Shown: positions 16,780 to 27,954, counted from the first letter of the stretch. The stretch: 64,000 bases of DNA from Chloroflexus sp. Y-396-1 (GCF_000516515.1 NZ_KI911784.1:2636881-2700880); one strand, 5' to 3'. Program-made: numbers and translations. Notes: generated from the letters alone by a model not told the origin.

Positions 16780-17973
16780 CTAACATTCCCTGATTTTCGA
16801 CTTTTGCTCTAATAGCTGATGACACAAGTTCACCACTTTTTCCATCTCAGTTGCAGCACTAAAACGTACTGCGACTGTACGTGCAGCTTGTCGCATCCTC
16901 TCAATCTCCTTGGTGTCTAACTGATTAAGAGTCGCTGCGACTATTTTTGGATCAAATGAAGGTGCAACTATACCAAACTGCCATTCCTTCACAAAGGCTG
17001 CCATTCCTGGTGTTGGTCCTATACATACAGCTAATCCGGCGTGGAGGAACTGAAATAGCTTATTCGGAAGAGCAATACTATGGTTGTAGCTTGTTGGCTT
17101 CAGCAAGTATAGTCCCATGTCAAATGAAGCTATTCTGTGCACAATCTGATCTGGCATTGTTGGTTCCAAAAATGAAATTCGTCCTTGTGCTACTTTCTGT
17201 GCATACAATTGTAAATAGTGAATGTACCTCGGGTCTCGATAGTATGGTAGAAGTACGAAGAAAAGATGATAACGCTGATCACAGTATCGAATAGTATCAA
17301 TCATTAATTCAATTTGTCGGTTTCGAAGTGCGGCTCCAACATGAACTAGACGTATCATTTAAGAATCTACGTTGTGATCAGGGGGTGGATTATCATAATG
17401 GGGTACATTAAAAACAACTGTTGGTCTGAAACCAAATTCCTCCTGATATCTTTGTGCGAGAGCAGGTGTAACGGTCATTGTCGCACTCACCTGCTTCGCA
17501 TAGCGTTCTAACAGGTATCGATTCTTCGGTGAGAATAGCATCTTTTTAAGCCATTGATCTTCCATGAGCGGTTCATATTCGTGTAGATCCAGGATCAGAG
17601 GTGCGTTCCATTCTGTCGCAAGGCGGTTTGCAAGCGGCAATGCCAAGCTCTCATTTGCGATTATCAGATCAGCACTGAGTTTGTGTAAAAATGTATATGC
17701 TTGACGCGGAGATGAGTGTAACCAATACCATTGCTCATAGAAGAACGGATGCAGTAATCCCAGTAACAGGAAAATGGCGAGAGATTTATCATGCAATCGC
17801 GGTGGTTTAACAGAAAACCATTTTACACCAGGAGCATTATGCCAACGAAGAGGTGGAGGTCCGTACCCGATTACTATCAGGTTATATTCTGGTGCCAGAG
17901 CTTCTATCTGACGCAACACTCGAGTGTCGTAAGCAATGGGTGAGAATGATATGATACAGATGGCTGGGTGTTT
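16780..17973 (-). pseudogene. Glycosyltransferase split by an in-frame stop and lacking a normal start
   Basis: Two adjacent frames (17359-17919 and 16780-17358) are in the same phase and meet at a single TAA (17359-17361) followed directly by ATG. The upstream half has the N-terminal GT-B pattern (TRVLRQIEALAPEYNLIVIGYG, then DLIIANESLALPLANRLA and LILDLHEYEP). The downstream half has the donor-binding half (IRLVHVGAALRNRQIELMI, then LPNKLFQFLHAGLAVCIGPTPGMA). Together they make one GT4-type enzyme of about 380 residues. Before the GTG at 17919 the family-like sequence AICIISFSPIAYDT continues upstream without any ATG, so the natural start has been lost. An alternative is two subunits made by reinitiation at the ATG. 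I favour a pseudogene. Confidence 0.72.
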
Positions 17974-18177
17974 AGAATAAGGACACGATCTACCCCCAAG
18001 AATAAATATGCTACTTTTAATATCGTAGTATAAATCTGAGAGTTTTTGGTAAGGTATGAAAAATAATGCAAATGGTATGTTTCCATTGCAAAAAGTCTGA
18101 ACTTTACCAATTGACTACTGGAATCTATCTCAAACAGTGGTAAACTTCATCTCGAGTCCAATAAGGAGACGAGCCAA

Positions 18178-18925
18178 TGGGGTTTCCTGATGAACGATAG
18201 GGGATCGTCAAGCCTCTTTCTACAGAAAATCCGAACCAAGCTGATATTCGTGGTTGACTCCGGCAGGACAACCGAGAAACTCTCCACGGGGTATTATGGA
18301 TCATGTGCGCAGGTACCCCATGGAAAGATATGCCTGAACAGTACCCAATATACTAGATGTGCTATCGATTTTTCCAGGAATGGATTCACTCAGTGACATT
18401 CGAGGGGATACTGAAAGCTTTGGTGCAAGCCATGAAAGCGTGTGGTGATACTGAACGTTTCATCGATGGCATTTTCGTTATCGCAAAAACGAAGGTCAAG
18501 AGTAGGGAAAAACCAAGTAGGGCAACGGTACACACTCATGTCAGTGGCAGACCGCTCTGGTCTCCCTATCGCTGTATCCATCAGCAGTGCTTCGTTGCAT
18601 AAAATCACCCTCGTAAAAGCAACCTTGGCACCTAGGTTCACAAAAAGACTGCCTGAACATTTGATCGGTGACGTATGGCCACGATCCACTTGACGAGAAA
18701 TTGGCTGAAAATGACGTGGAATTGATTGCTCCCTACTAATTGGAATAAGGAGAAGTCTCGGAATGCTCGTAAACTTCGTCGTGACAGAAGGCGATGGAAA
18801 ATTACGCACTGGTGTGCATGTCTTCAGAATGTTTGCCGTATCCTGGCTCGGTTCGATCTTCTCGTCGAGCATTACATTATATTCATTTAGGTTGCTTCAC
18901 AATCTTGCTCAGACACTATTTTGAG
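18178..18925 (+). pseudogene. Degraded IS5-family transposase
   Basis: The plus strand carries pieces of one IS5-type transposase spread over three frames with stops. In order these are: an N-terminal helix-turn-helix region ending in AGTPWKDMPEQYP; MCYRFFQEWIHSVTFEGILK; FIDGIFVIAKTK (the first catalytic Asp); VADRSGLPIAVSISSAS; PEHLIGD (the second Asp); then NARKLRRDRRRWKI and ARFDLLVEHYI for the Glu-containing C-terminus. At least three frameshifts and several stops make it inactive. I could not define terminal inverted repeats or a target duplication. It marks past insertion into the polysaccharide island. Confidence 0.72.
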
Positions 18926-21085
18926 ATGACTTCTGTGTATTGAACGGACTGGAGCGCCCTCCCTCACCGTATAACCTGCGAATTGCCCAAGCAACACTCG
19001 CTTTGCTAGCCGCTTCTACCTGTTTGCTTGATTCTTGCCTGCCTGTGGTGCTTGCACACTTCCTTACTAGCAGCAATGCAACCGCAGCATGCTTATGACC
19101 TCTGTTTAACCCAATCCTCAGCCTGCACCCGCCACACTACACGAAAGCGCCCACGCCGTTTCTATGGGTGAATGAAATGTTTTACCCTGTGGTTTGTGGC
19201 CTCTCTTGCTGATCGCAAGTGCTATCCTCTCTGGAGGTTAGTGCCAAGATACTGATGTTCCCTATTGCCTTTCAACGTGAAATGCAAAACTGATACACCT
19301 GACCTAACCCACTTGTACTACACTATTCTAAACCCCCTCAGCACGATTGGCACAGTCTGGACTGCGGACTACTCTACTCCCTTGCCCGAAGTGGCGTACA
19401 GATTAGCTGATTGCTCCTTCGAGTGAGATACATACAACGACCAATCCAATGAATCTACATCGATCTGAAAGTATTCCGAACGGCACCGCTTCGCATCATA
19501 CAGTCGACCTCGAATTACTGTTTTTGCTAGCGCGGTCTGACACTCTTGTAACCATTCGATTCTCAATAGCCCGTCAACACTATCACAAAGGTCGAGTCCA
19601 CTGTAGGACTTGTCCTTCAGCAAGCATAGTAATTGTCTCCTACAGTATTCGACATTACCTGGCCTTCTGCGCTCAGGGTATGAGTGGAACGGTATGCTCA
19701 GCGTCACAGGTCTCGTCCAAGGTGATCCTAGAGCCACGCCGAATCTGCCTCTGTGTTTATGGTAAGTAGCTTTTAGAACATCCAGTGACCGTAAACGGTT
19801 GGGGACGGTTTGCTTGCTTCCTTGAACCACATCTCTGCTAATTCCAAGCGGTACTGCTCAACAAACACTCGCAGCAGATGTGACATCTCTTTAATGCGCC
19901 GCTGATGAACGGGTGGGTTATTTCCGCCGATAGCTAGTCCGGCATCCCCTTTCTTTCAGGATACAAAGAGATTGACAGAGCGCTACAGCTCTTCTTTTGA
20001 GAGTATAATGAGCACTGAACGATTTCTTCACAACGTTGCTGTCATCAATATTTGTCTTCCCAAAACAGTACCAATGTATCATCGCTGCATGGACAGGCGC
20101 AAGTTCATTGACAACTAACAAGAGTGGAGTGAATACGCGGTCTCGTAGAGTACAGTCTGCGGACGGAGATTGGTGTTGGGACAGTTCTCGGTCTGGAAAC
20201 ATCCATGTAGAACGGTGTAGGTTGCAATAGTCAAGTGGGGGAGGGATGATGGGCTGGAACCAGGCAATGGTGTGTGAAGAACATTTCAAGGCAACGATCC
20301 AATGTAGCGTTTTCCAAACCTACCATCTGTACTAGTTCTGAACCTTGCGAAGGGTGTGGGTAAATACCTGTGTTGCAGTTGGGAAGGGTATAGTAATCGA
20401 GAACGTCGTTGTCGAACACCGGTTGCCGAAGCAGGAAACAGACTGTTTCATGCAGCAGTTACTCAGCTCCACAACTCAAATACGGTCTTGTAACGATTGG
20501 TATAAGATATCTTGCAGCTCGGTCTATTTCATTATATAATTGACTTAAAGATATCAAACTCTAAATTCTACGTGTATCGATTCTACGTGTATCGGTGTTT
20601 TACACTTCCGAAGACTGCACACTCTCCAGAACCAATGATAGTGCCCGATGTACTATAGATAGGTACTTGACACGGAGCACGAGACGAGTGAAGTGATAGA
20701 GAAGTGATAGATCTGACAACACTTCGGTTAGAGGGTTACTTGGCAATATCGCTCCGTGCAGAATAGACGTGATAGGGATTGTGTGCGTTGGTTGTTAGCT
20801 CAGTCTGTTGAAAAGGGGCGTTCTTTTGACGGCTCTTACAACAGTTTATATACTGATTGCATGGTAAATAGTGTAAAATAAGCGAATGAACTGTCCAGTG
20901 TTGGCAGATTATAGACTCTAAATTGACGTGGTTAAACTACTATATTTAATTATGGCGCAAAATAATCTACTTTGAGGTACAAGGTAAGATAGGTGAGAGC
21001 TTATTGTTCTCCTTCTGCTAGCTCTATAGTGGTAGTGCAGATAGTATAATATTGACCTTCACTGGGTGAACTTCAATCTTTTGGA
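18926..21085. other. 2.2 kb of unassigned, probably decayed DNA
   Basis: Apart from the IS5 relic to its left, nothing here can be named. Minus-strand frames at 19369-19830 and 19918-20289 are open but motif-free. A different minus frame at about 19840-19925 reads HQRRIKEMSHLLRVFVEQYR, which looks like genuine protein with regular amphipathic spacing, so a broken gene may be present. From about 20540 to 21085 the DNA is AT-rich with short repeats (for example a doubled TCTACGTGTATCG near 20567-20594) and may hold the promoter of the following plus-strand glycosyltransferase. Confidence 0.3.
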
Positions 21086-21112
21086 GTGCGTGTGAGGAAA
21101 GGGGTAATACTA

Positions 21113-22249
21113 ATGCGCATAGGGTTAATCCTGATTAACAACGATATAGGCGGAGCAGAGAAACGATACGCAAATTTTTTTTCATACGTATCTTCCATCT
21201 CTTCGCATGATTATACTCTTATTATTCCGAATGGATTATTCAATGATTTATGTGATCAAGGAATACTTTCGGAGCGTCATCAAAATATCGAAAGAATTTT
21301 CAGACAATTTCCATACCGTATATATAATGATTTAGCAAAAATTAGAATAAGAGGTCATAGATTGCCAGGAATAACTCTATCATTAATCCCAATTCTCAGG
21401 CGTCAGCTCCTCTCAAGGGAAATGACAATCTTAATTTCGAAATTTGATGTGGTTCACTTTTGTGTTACTGATCCCGTTCTCTTCATGCCAAAAGACAAAA
21501 TTGTTCTCTTGGATGAAGCAAATTCGCAATCTGTACACAAGTTGTCCTCTCAAGTGCTCAGTTGGTTGAAGAATGGTGCATATATAAATTGTATAAGCGA
21601 GACTATTGCTCAGTCATACAAACGAGCAGTATCTGATCCAAAAGTTTCAGAAAGGGTATTTACTGCTCCTTGCAGTTTCACGGACTACTCTAAGGTTTTC
21701 ATTGCTCGCAAAGAGCGACTAGTAGCATTTGTGGCGCGTATGGAGAAGGTAAAACATCCTGAAATCTTTGTTGCCGCGATTAGTATACTGGCAAAGTATC
21801 GTAATGATTTTCGTGCAGTTATGCTAGGTAGAGGAAGACTCGATCGTAAAATAGATGGTCTAATTGCTAAAAACAAACTAGACCATGTTCTTCAGAGATT
21901 CTACACCCCAAATCCACTGGAAATTTTAAGTCGTACAGCTATATTCGTGTCTATTCAAGAGTTCGATAACTATCCAAGTCAATCATTGATGGAGGCAATG
22001 GCATCTGGATGTGCGGTAGTTGCTTCTGATCGTGGTGAAACAAGGAAGTTAGTTACTGATGATACGGGATACTGTGTTCCTTTGTCTGCTGAAGCAGTTG
22101 CTGAACGCCTCGATTATATGCTTAATCATTTCGATGATACAATTGCAATGGGTTTACAGGCGCGCAAAAAAGTAATGCACGAGCATACGATTGAAAGATA
22201 TGTAAGCTATTTGGAAGGAGTCTACGAAAGAATTACTAAACCAGTGTAA
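21113..22249 (+). CDS. Glycosyltransferase family 4
   Basis: GT-B fold transferase of 378 residues that adds a sugar to a lipid-linked glycan, probably at the inner face of the membrane. The N-terminus MRIGLILINNDIGGAEKRYAN is a typical GT4 start with the acceptor-site glycines. The C-terminal half has VAFVARMEKVKHPEIFVAA (phosphate loop) and EFDNYPSQSLMEAMASGCAVV, where the Glu of the EX7E-like motif binds the donor. The ATG at 21113 is preferred over a GTG 27 bases earlier because AAGGGG lies ahead of it. It is the only plus-strand gene in the island and is AT-rich compared with the right half of the window, which suggests separate acquisition. Substrate unknown. Confidence 0.82.
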   Translation: MRIGLILINNDIGGAEKRYANFFSYVSSISSHDYTLIIPNGLFNDLCDQGILSERHQNIERIFRQFPYRIYNDLAKIRIRGHRLPGITLSLIPILRRQLLSREMTILISKFDVVHFCVTDPVLFMPKDKIVLLDEANSQSVHKLSSQVLSWLKNGAYINCISETIAQSYKRAVSDPKVSERVFTAPCSFTDYSKVFIARKERLVAFVARMEKVKHPEIFVAAISILAKYRNDFRAVMLGRGRLDRKIDGLIAKNKLDHVLQRFYTPNPLEILSRTAIFVSIQEFDNYPSQSLMEAMASGCAVVASDRGETRKLVTDDTGYCVPLSAEAVAERLDYMLNHFDDTIAMGLQARKKVMHEHTIERYVSYLEGVYERITKPV

Positions 22250-22689
22250 CATTTGTATTGTAAGCTACTTCAAGATCATGTTAATGGGGATAATTACTAA
22301 GTTGGTGTCGGTGAGCAATGTTCAGTTTGTGTGCATTAGCCAAACAACGTCGCAGGTGGAAGATAGTCAGTAAATAATAGAAGATGATAGCGCCCTAAGA
22401 TTTCACAGATCAAACAGACAAGTATCGATCGTCGAAGCACAGATGTTGGGTAAATCAGATCGCGAGTGAGCACCGTATCGACCGAACGGACGTAGGACAT
22501 TGAGCCACCATATTCGAAGCATCTGAGCAGTTTACCATTACATACTTACCTTAGACTGGTCATACCGCCGTACAAGAGACATCATAGCATTTGCTGATCT
22601 TTGAGCAACAATTTCCAAGTAGCCATATGTTGCTTAAGCTATCCATGCTCTGTAGTGCTGCACATTTCTCCAACTGCACTTAGAGCCTA

Positions 22690-23390
22690 TCCGAATAATC
22701 CGACGGCATGGATGGCGATCAAGTCACAGGTGAAGTTAAGGAAGGCAAGATACTGTTCGGGCCTCTTCCCCTAGCGTATCAGCAGGCGGCAAACCCGACT
22801 GCGCCAACGATGACCGCGTTCCACCATCTGGCGCCACGCACGCTTGCCCGCTTCACGCACGATCTCCTTCGCTTCCTCGCTACGATTGCTAATAAGCGCT
22901 GTGAAGTCACATCCGTGCAACATCATGCGCACTTCGTCATCATCATCGCCTTTGCTCAAGTATATCCCCTACGACCGCTCCTCCGTCGACTCCGTTCACG
23001 CCACGATGATGCACATGATGGTCGCACGCACTTCATATCGTAGCGATGAGCGCCATCAAAACGCCGCGCCGATGGGTACGCCATTCCCCTCGGTCAGCAC
23101 CGACCGCGTGCCCCCACTTTCCCACGGTCGGTTGGATTGCCCCTCCCTTGCCCCACCCAGCGGTACCTTGGTCATCGCCCCTTCCATCCTCAGCCAGTCC
23201 CAATCAATATCCTTCCGTACATCGAACGGTTCGACGCTGACCTTCCAGCGTTTCGGGAACACACCAGCAGCGATCCATGCGCGAGCGTGATCATCGTCCG
23301 TGGATGTGTCGCACCGGTCTGTCACATGCAATACCGCCTACTGACAACCGGTTTGGATGGTGGATTCAGTACTCATACGATTTAAGGATA
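22690..23390 (-). pseudogene. Second degraded IS5-family transposase
   Basis: Read on the minus strand, fragments of another IS5-group transposase follow in order. KDIDWDWLRMEGAMTKVPLGG lies near 23220 (catalytic-region DGA replaced by EGA). A weakly kept NRPWESGGTRSVLTEGNGVPIG comes next. Then LSKGDDDDEVRMMLHGCDFTALIS and EEAKEIVREAGKRAWRQMVERGHRW follow around 22780-22960, the usual C-terminal end with RLLIR. Frames change between fragments and stops interrupt. It belongs to a different IS5 subgroup from the relic at 18.2 kb. The region from 23391 to 23691 may hold its N-terminal part, but I see no convincing match. Confidence 0.68.
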
Positions 23391-23691
23391 CCAGTTTTTC
23401 GGATAGTTACTTAGAATGATGCGTAGCGTCTTAGACACGCACGTATACTGTTGCGCAACATAGGAGCAATGATGCGATTGACAATAATACCCGGCGTGTC
23501 CATAAGCTCCGCTGGATGCTCCTATTGACTGTAAAACTGCCAGAAATCGTTGGTGATTCGCTAGCCTTGCCACGAACCGGCACACACTTCTCTGCACTCT
23601 GAACGCCGCAAAGTTATTCTAATTGAGACTTCGTCATAGCGGACGGTTTTCGCCATGCCTTCATAGCCTTTGAAATATCCACATAATTCGG

Positions 23692-25703
23692 TCAATTTCC
23701 AGCTAATCGCTCAGAGAGGAGTTGTGATAAATCGATGAAGATCATATTGTCCATACAAAGCTTGCCGACTCCTTGTATTAGGGCCGGTCTCAAGTGAACC
23801 ATTGATTGATCGACAGAGACTAGTGTCCAGTATAGTCTATAGTCGTCTATTGAACCAACAAATTCCTCCCATCCCAACATGTAAGAACCGGTATTCTCCC
23901 AATACAATAGGCGTCCTTTGAAATCTCCGTAATCAACTGCTCTAAAATATCCGGCAAAGACATACAATCTGCCTGGTTCTACAGCTATGCTTGCTGAAGG
24001 ACCACCATGAGACCCTCTCTTAAAAGATTCTATACAAAGCGAACCGTTTTCCAACTGAGCGTTATAACTCGCATTATCAGGAGTCCAAAAATAACTTCCA
24101 TTTTCGAAGGATCCAAAATTTAGTAGGTTATACCTGCCTGAATATATTGAGTCAAATTCTGAATTAGACAACCAAGCATGAACTGCTGCTCGAAAATGGT
24201 CAGAGATTACTTCTGATTTTGGATCCTGAAGAGAGACACTGCTTAACCCATAGAGTTGCCAATCAAGATTTCCAGAAAGTTTCCCTGTTAAGAATAATCC
24301 AAAATTGTCTCCTTTTTGAAGATAGTATTTTTTGCCTCCTCCCAGTTACCATTCACCCGCAATGACTCCCCAATATCTCCTGCGGCAGATATGTAGCAAA
24401 CAAATGTCGATACTCTAAAAACGACGTGGCAACCATTCCTTTGCATCTCCTCGGCAGCGGGACGATTTGATAGCCTTGTAACGTAAAACACGCCCTTGTA
24501 AGATTTGGTTATTCTTTCAATATCTTCTCTATCAGAGGTACTAATAAAATAATTATTCAATGCAAACAGATCTGCATAATAAGAATCATATGTTCCTTTG
24601 TAATTCTCAACTCCCCTGTCATATAGAATGATATCACCTGGCCTCAGACGCTGCATAATTGCTTGAAAAGCAGCTTTATAATCTTGTTTATAGGTAGGTG
24701 TATGATAGTATTGAACAAGTGCCAATGCGTTTGTGAAAGTGATTGCTACCAGAATCCCCGGAACAATAAAAGCGAGGAACCTGTTTTTCTCTGCCACTAG
24801 TACTGAGATCACACCTGAGAAAGCAACATAGTATAAAACAACAGCAGGAGCAAAGTAGCCTGGGTTACCTATGACCCGATTCCCTATAAATAATACTGCC
24901 AGGTATAAGAAGATTGCAGAAACGAGAATGATACTAACTCTTAATACTTTTCGATCTGCTAGACATGTAGTTAGAACCAGTACAAGAGTGATGACAGGAC
25001 AGAGATAATCCTCGAAATGGTAGGCACCTAATGCTGTTGCCATGTTCGATAGAGAGATGAGAAATCTTTCTTGAACTGGTACTGTTCCAGTCCTCTCAAT
25101 CTCTCTCGTCAAAAAAATGGAAAAATTACCCCTCCACAGAGATAAGAAAGCAAGCCATACTGCTGCACTTGCGAGTGTGAACAATATTAGCCTATCCCGA
25201 TGATGTAGTAGTATAATTATCAAGATTGTGTGTATAAACCAGACAATAATGAAGAAATAATGTGAATAAAATCCTGCAATAGATGTAATAGCATAGAAAA
25301 TGTAATGCCTAGCTCGTCCATGAAAGATAATCCTATGTAAGAATATAGAAGACATAATTGTAGTGAGCATAAGGAAAGAATATGGCCGTGCCTCCTGAGA
25401 GAAATAAATATGGAATGGATTTACAGCTATCAGGAAAGCTGCAACAATACCGGCGCGCCTGTCGTACAGGATGGTCGTAAGCTCGTGAATCAAATAAACA
25501 GATATAACGCCAGCAATGATAGAAGGCAACCTCAAAGTGAACTCGGAATGTCCAAACAGCTCTATTGAGAGTTTAGCTGCAATAAAATACAGCGGGGGAT
25601 GGTCCCAACTCCACAAAGGAACTTCTTGGACTTGGGTTCTATCTATGAGAAGGTTGTGAAAATAGTATCTGACATCTACTGCAGTTAGTACTTCACTTCC
25701 CAA
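23692..25703 (-). pseudogene. Membrane glycosyltransferase (ArnT/GT39-like) with C-terminal extension, frameshifted at an A-run
   Basis: The frame 25703-24288 encodes a polytopic protein: about ten hydrophobic helices, then DYKAAFQAIMQRLRPGDIILYD, a dolichyl-phosphate-mannose-transferase-like arrangement. It ends soon after WEEAKNTIFKK. If one base is added to the run of six T at 24328-24333 (A-run on the coding strand), the reading becomes WEEAKKYYLQKGDNFGLFL. It then continues without a stop through HFRAAVHAWLSNSEFD into 24171-23692, a 160-residue domain of carbohydrate-binding character. The 5' end is also unusual: the frame starts at a TTG inside the upstream epimerase gene and lacks the expected first helix and DE motif. 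So it is both truncated and frameshifted. Confidence 0.72.
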
Positions 25704-26643
25704 ATACCTGCACGGTTGAACCAGATTCAGTTGTCATATTGTATTCTAGGAGTTCTTTCAATCCCTGAACAAGTGATGTCTTAGGCTGCCAACCAAGTTG
25801 ACGCAACTTACTACTATCTCCAAACGAGTGCAGAATGTCACCAGTTCGCGATGATGCAAATTGCCGTTCGACACGGTTGGGTAATATTGTATCGAGGATG
25901 GACAACACCTGTAACAGAGAGGTAGAAGTGCCAGTAGACACATTATAAGCATCACCCCAAGAAAATTGATCTGAAATAGTTGCTAGGACATTTGCTGTAG
26001 CAACGTCGCGAACAAAGATAAAATCACGCGTCTGTTCACCATTACCGAAAACAATACATGGTTTCCCCTGTCGTAGAGAAGCACACCATTTAGCAAGAAC
26101 GCCGCTGTATGGTGAAGCGGCAGACTGACGAGGACCGTAGACATTGAAATAGCGTAAAATAACAGTTTCCATACCATAGGCTCTCGCATACATTCCGACC
26201 CAATGCTCTGCCTGCAGTTTACTTGCTGCATATGGAACAAGAGGCTTTACATTAGAAGTTTCATCTTTGCAACCGAGTGTATCGCCGTATACAGCACATG
26301 TTGAAGCAAGAACAAAACGACGAACATTATTTCGACGTGCGGCTTCTATTACCTTTACCGTCCCCCCAGAGTTCACCATAAAAGTTTGCACTGGTTCCTC
26401 TAGTGACTGAGGAACACTGACGAGAGCAGCAAGGTGTATAACAGCATCCATTCCCTTCGTAACTCTTGCAACTACCTCTTCGTCTGTAACATCACCAATG
26501 ATGAGATCAACACCTTCAGGAAGATTTGACCGTCTGCCGGAGGAGAGATTGTCGAGCACTCTAACCTCATGTCCTGATCTAAGAAGAGCTTCAACCGTAT
26601 GTGAACCAATAAAGCCTGCCCCACCGGTAACTAGAACTTTCAT
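25693..26643 (-). CDS. NAD-dependent sugar epimerase/dehydratase (UDP-glucose 4-epimerase-like)
   Basis: Extended SDR of 316 residues. MKVLVTGGAGFIGSHTVEALL is the NAD-binding start, ASTCAVYGD carries the catalytic Ser/Thr position and PYAASKLQAEHW gives Tyr and Lys. LRYFNVYGPRQ and DFIFVRDVA complete the family pattern. It probably interconverts UDP-hexoses or UDP-HexNAc for the glycan. The ATG at 26643 is chosen because AGGAG stands seven bases upstream; the frame is open a further eight codons. Its 3' end overlaps the reading of the broken membrane transferase by about 11 bp. The exact substrate cannot be read; GalE-like or WbpP-like are both possible. Confidence 0.82.
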   Translation of the reverse strand: MKVLVTGGAGFIGSHTVEALLRSGHEVRVLDNLSSGRRSNLPEGVDLIIGDVTDEEVVARVTKGMDAVIHLAALVSVPQSLEEPVQTFMVNSGGTVKVIEAARRNNVRRFVLASTCAVYGDTLGCKDETSNVKPLVPYAASKLQAEHWVGMYARAYGMETVILRYFNVYGPRQSAASPYSGVLAKWCASLRQGKPCIVFGNGEQTRDFIFVRDVATANVLATISDQFSWGDAYNVSTGTSTSLLQVLSILDTILPNRVERQFASSRTGDILHSFGDSSKLRQLGWQPKTSLVQGLKELLEYNMTTESGSTVQVFGK

Positions 26644-26733
26644 TTCCTTACTCCTATTGCTTACCACGCCATAAAAGGCTTTGCCGTAAGTTTATGAGTA
26701 CTAGTTGTAACCGTAGCAGTAACATACACCTAG

Positions 26734-27930
26734 TTAGGAACAAGTATCATTTCCGATTTTGCCATTAATCGTCTTCTCGTAAATATCTAAGAGCATTTGG
26801 TAATTTTTTTCAGGAGAGTATTTTCTTTCGTACTCTTGCCGAGCTGCAAAACCTAAGTTAAGCATCTCTTTTTGATTGCACCAAGCCCAACGAATCTTGA
26901 GAGCGAGATCGGATGAGTTGGCAGGTTCGAATAATAAACCCGTCACGCCATCGCTGATAATTTCACCCATAGAACCTAATTTCGGTGCAACTACAGGTGT
27001 ACCGCAGGAGAAGGACTCCACTATTGCCATAGGAAAACTTTCATAACACTCGGAAGGGACTACCAGAAAACGCGCTGAACGAATCATCTCTATCACTTCA
27101 GAGTGTGGTCGCTGATGGACAATTTCTATACACTCCAACTCGTTTTTTCTTTTAAATTCCTGAACATGGTGTAGTAACGGACCGGAACCAACAATCTTTA
27201 AAGGAATGTTACTAAGGCTAAGCCAGGCATCAAGAAGGGTGTATATACCTTTCTCGCGTGATAACCTACCGACGTAGAGAACATAATCTTCCCTTTTTCT
27301 AATTTGATAACCTGGATCCCAAGTAAAGTTAGGTTTTACCACAACTTTTTCTTTCGGGATACCACCACTAATAAATTTTTGCTTACCAACCTCTGTCAGT
27401 GCTACATAGACATCTACCTGATTCTGCCAAGTCTGTAGGTAGCGGTGAACAGTAAGTAGCGTTACAGGCACCATTGTATGCAAGCGAGAATCATGCCAGC
27501 AACCGTGTATAAGTGCTGGCCATGGAAAGACTTTTCCGTGACACTCTTCGCAAATTCGGCCAGAACGATAAAACAATGCTGCCGGACAAAGTAGACGATA
27601 ATTATGTAATGTTTGAACAACTGGAACACGATGTTCTTTGCAGGCATAATATACTGATGGTGATATACGTAAAAATGTATTATGACAGTGTACAACGTCT
27701 GGTTTAAACTGACGCAACAATTTTGTCACATTTTTGTATGTCTCATTTGACCATATTGTATTGACAAAGATCTGCCAAGGGGATAATCCTAATAAATTCT
27801 TATTGTCTTCTATGTATTCAACAACCTCGATATCATTAGATTTAAGCAAAGCAGTTTCATTCATTACAACCGTATCCTCTCCTCCTGATTGTCTATACCT
27901 GTTATGCACGATCAGCACTTTCAAGCTCAT
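26734..27930 (-). CDS. Glycosyltransferase family 4
   Basis: A 398-residue GT-B enzyme. The start LKVLIVHNRYRQSGGEDTVV is typical of GT4 members that act on surface polysaccharides. VVQTLHNYRLLCPAALFY, followed by a CEEC pair near residue 135, recalls a zinc or structural site common in this subgroup. The donor half has YVLYVGRLSREKGIYTLL and ESFPMAIVESFSCGTPVVAP with the EX7E glutamates. Neighbours are an epimerase and a Wzy-like polymerase on the same strand, with gaps under 100 bp. Weak SD (GAGG) lies about 11 bases before the ATG. The sugar transferred is unknown. Confidence 0.85.
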   Translation of the reverse strand: MSLKVLIVHNRYRQSGGEDTVVMNETALLKSNDIEVVEYIEDNKNLLGLSPWQIFVNTIWSNETYKNVTKLLRQFKPDVVHCHNTFLRISPSVYYACKEHRVPVVQTLHNYRLLCPAALFYRSGRICEECHGKVFPWPALIHGCWHDSRLHTMVPVTLLTVHRYLQTWQNQVDVYVALTEVGKQKFISGGIPKEKVVVKPNFTWDPGYQIRKREDYVLYVGRLSREKGIYTLLDAWLSLSNIPLKIVGSGPLLHHVQEFKRKNELECIEIVHQRPHSEVIEMIRSARFLVVPSECYESFPMAIVESFSCGTPVVAPKLGSMGEIISDGVTGLLFEPANSSDLALKIRWAWCNQKEMLNLGFAARQEYERKYSPEKNYQMLLDIYEKTINGKIGNDTCS

Positions 27931-27954
27931 AATTCAAGCATCCTCTAGGAGATA

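Noticed and set aside
18390-18872. Minus-strand frame of 160 codons
   Set aside because: It is the antisense of the IS5 transposase relic, whose plus-strand reading matches the family in several blocks.
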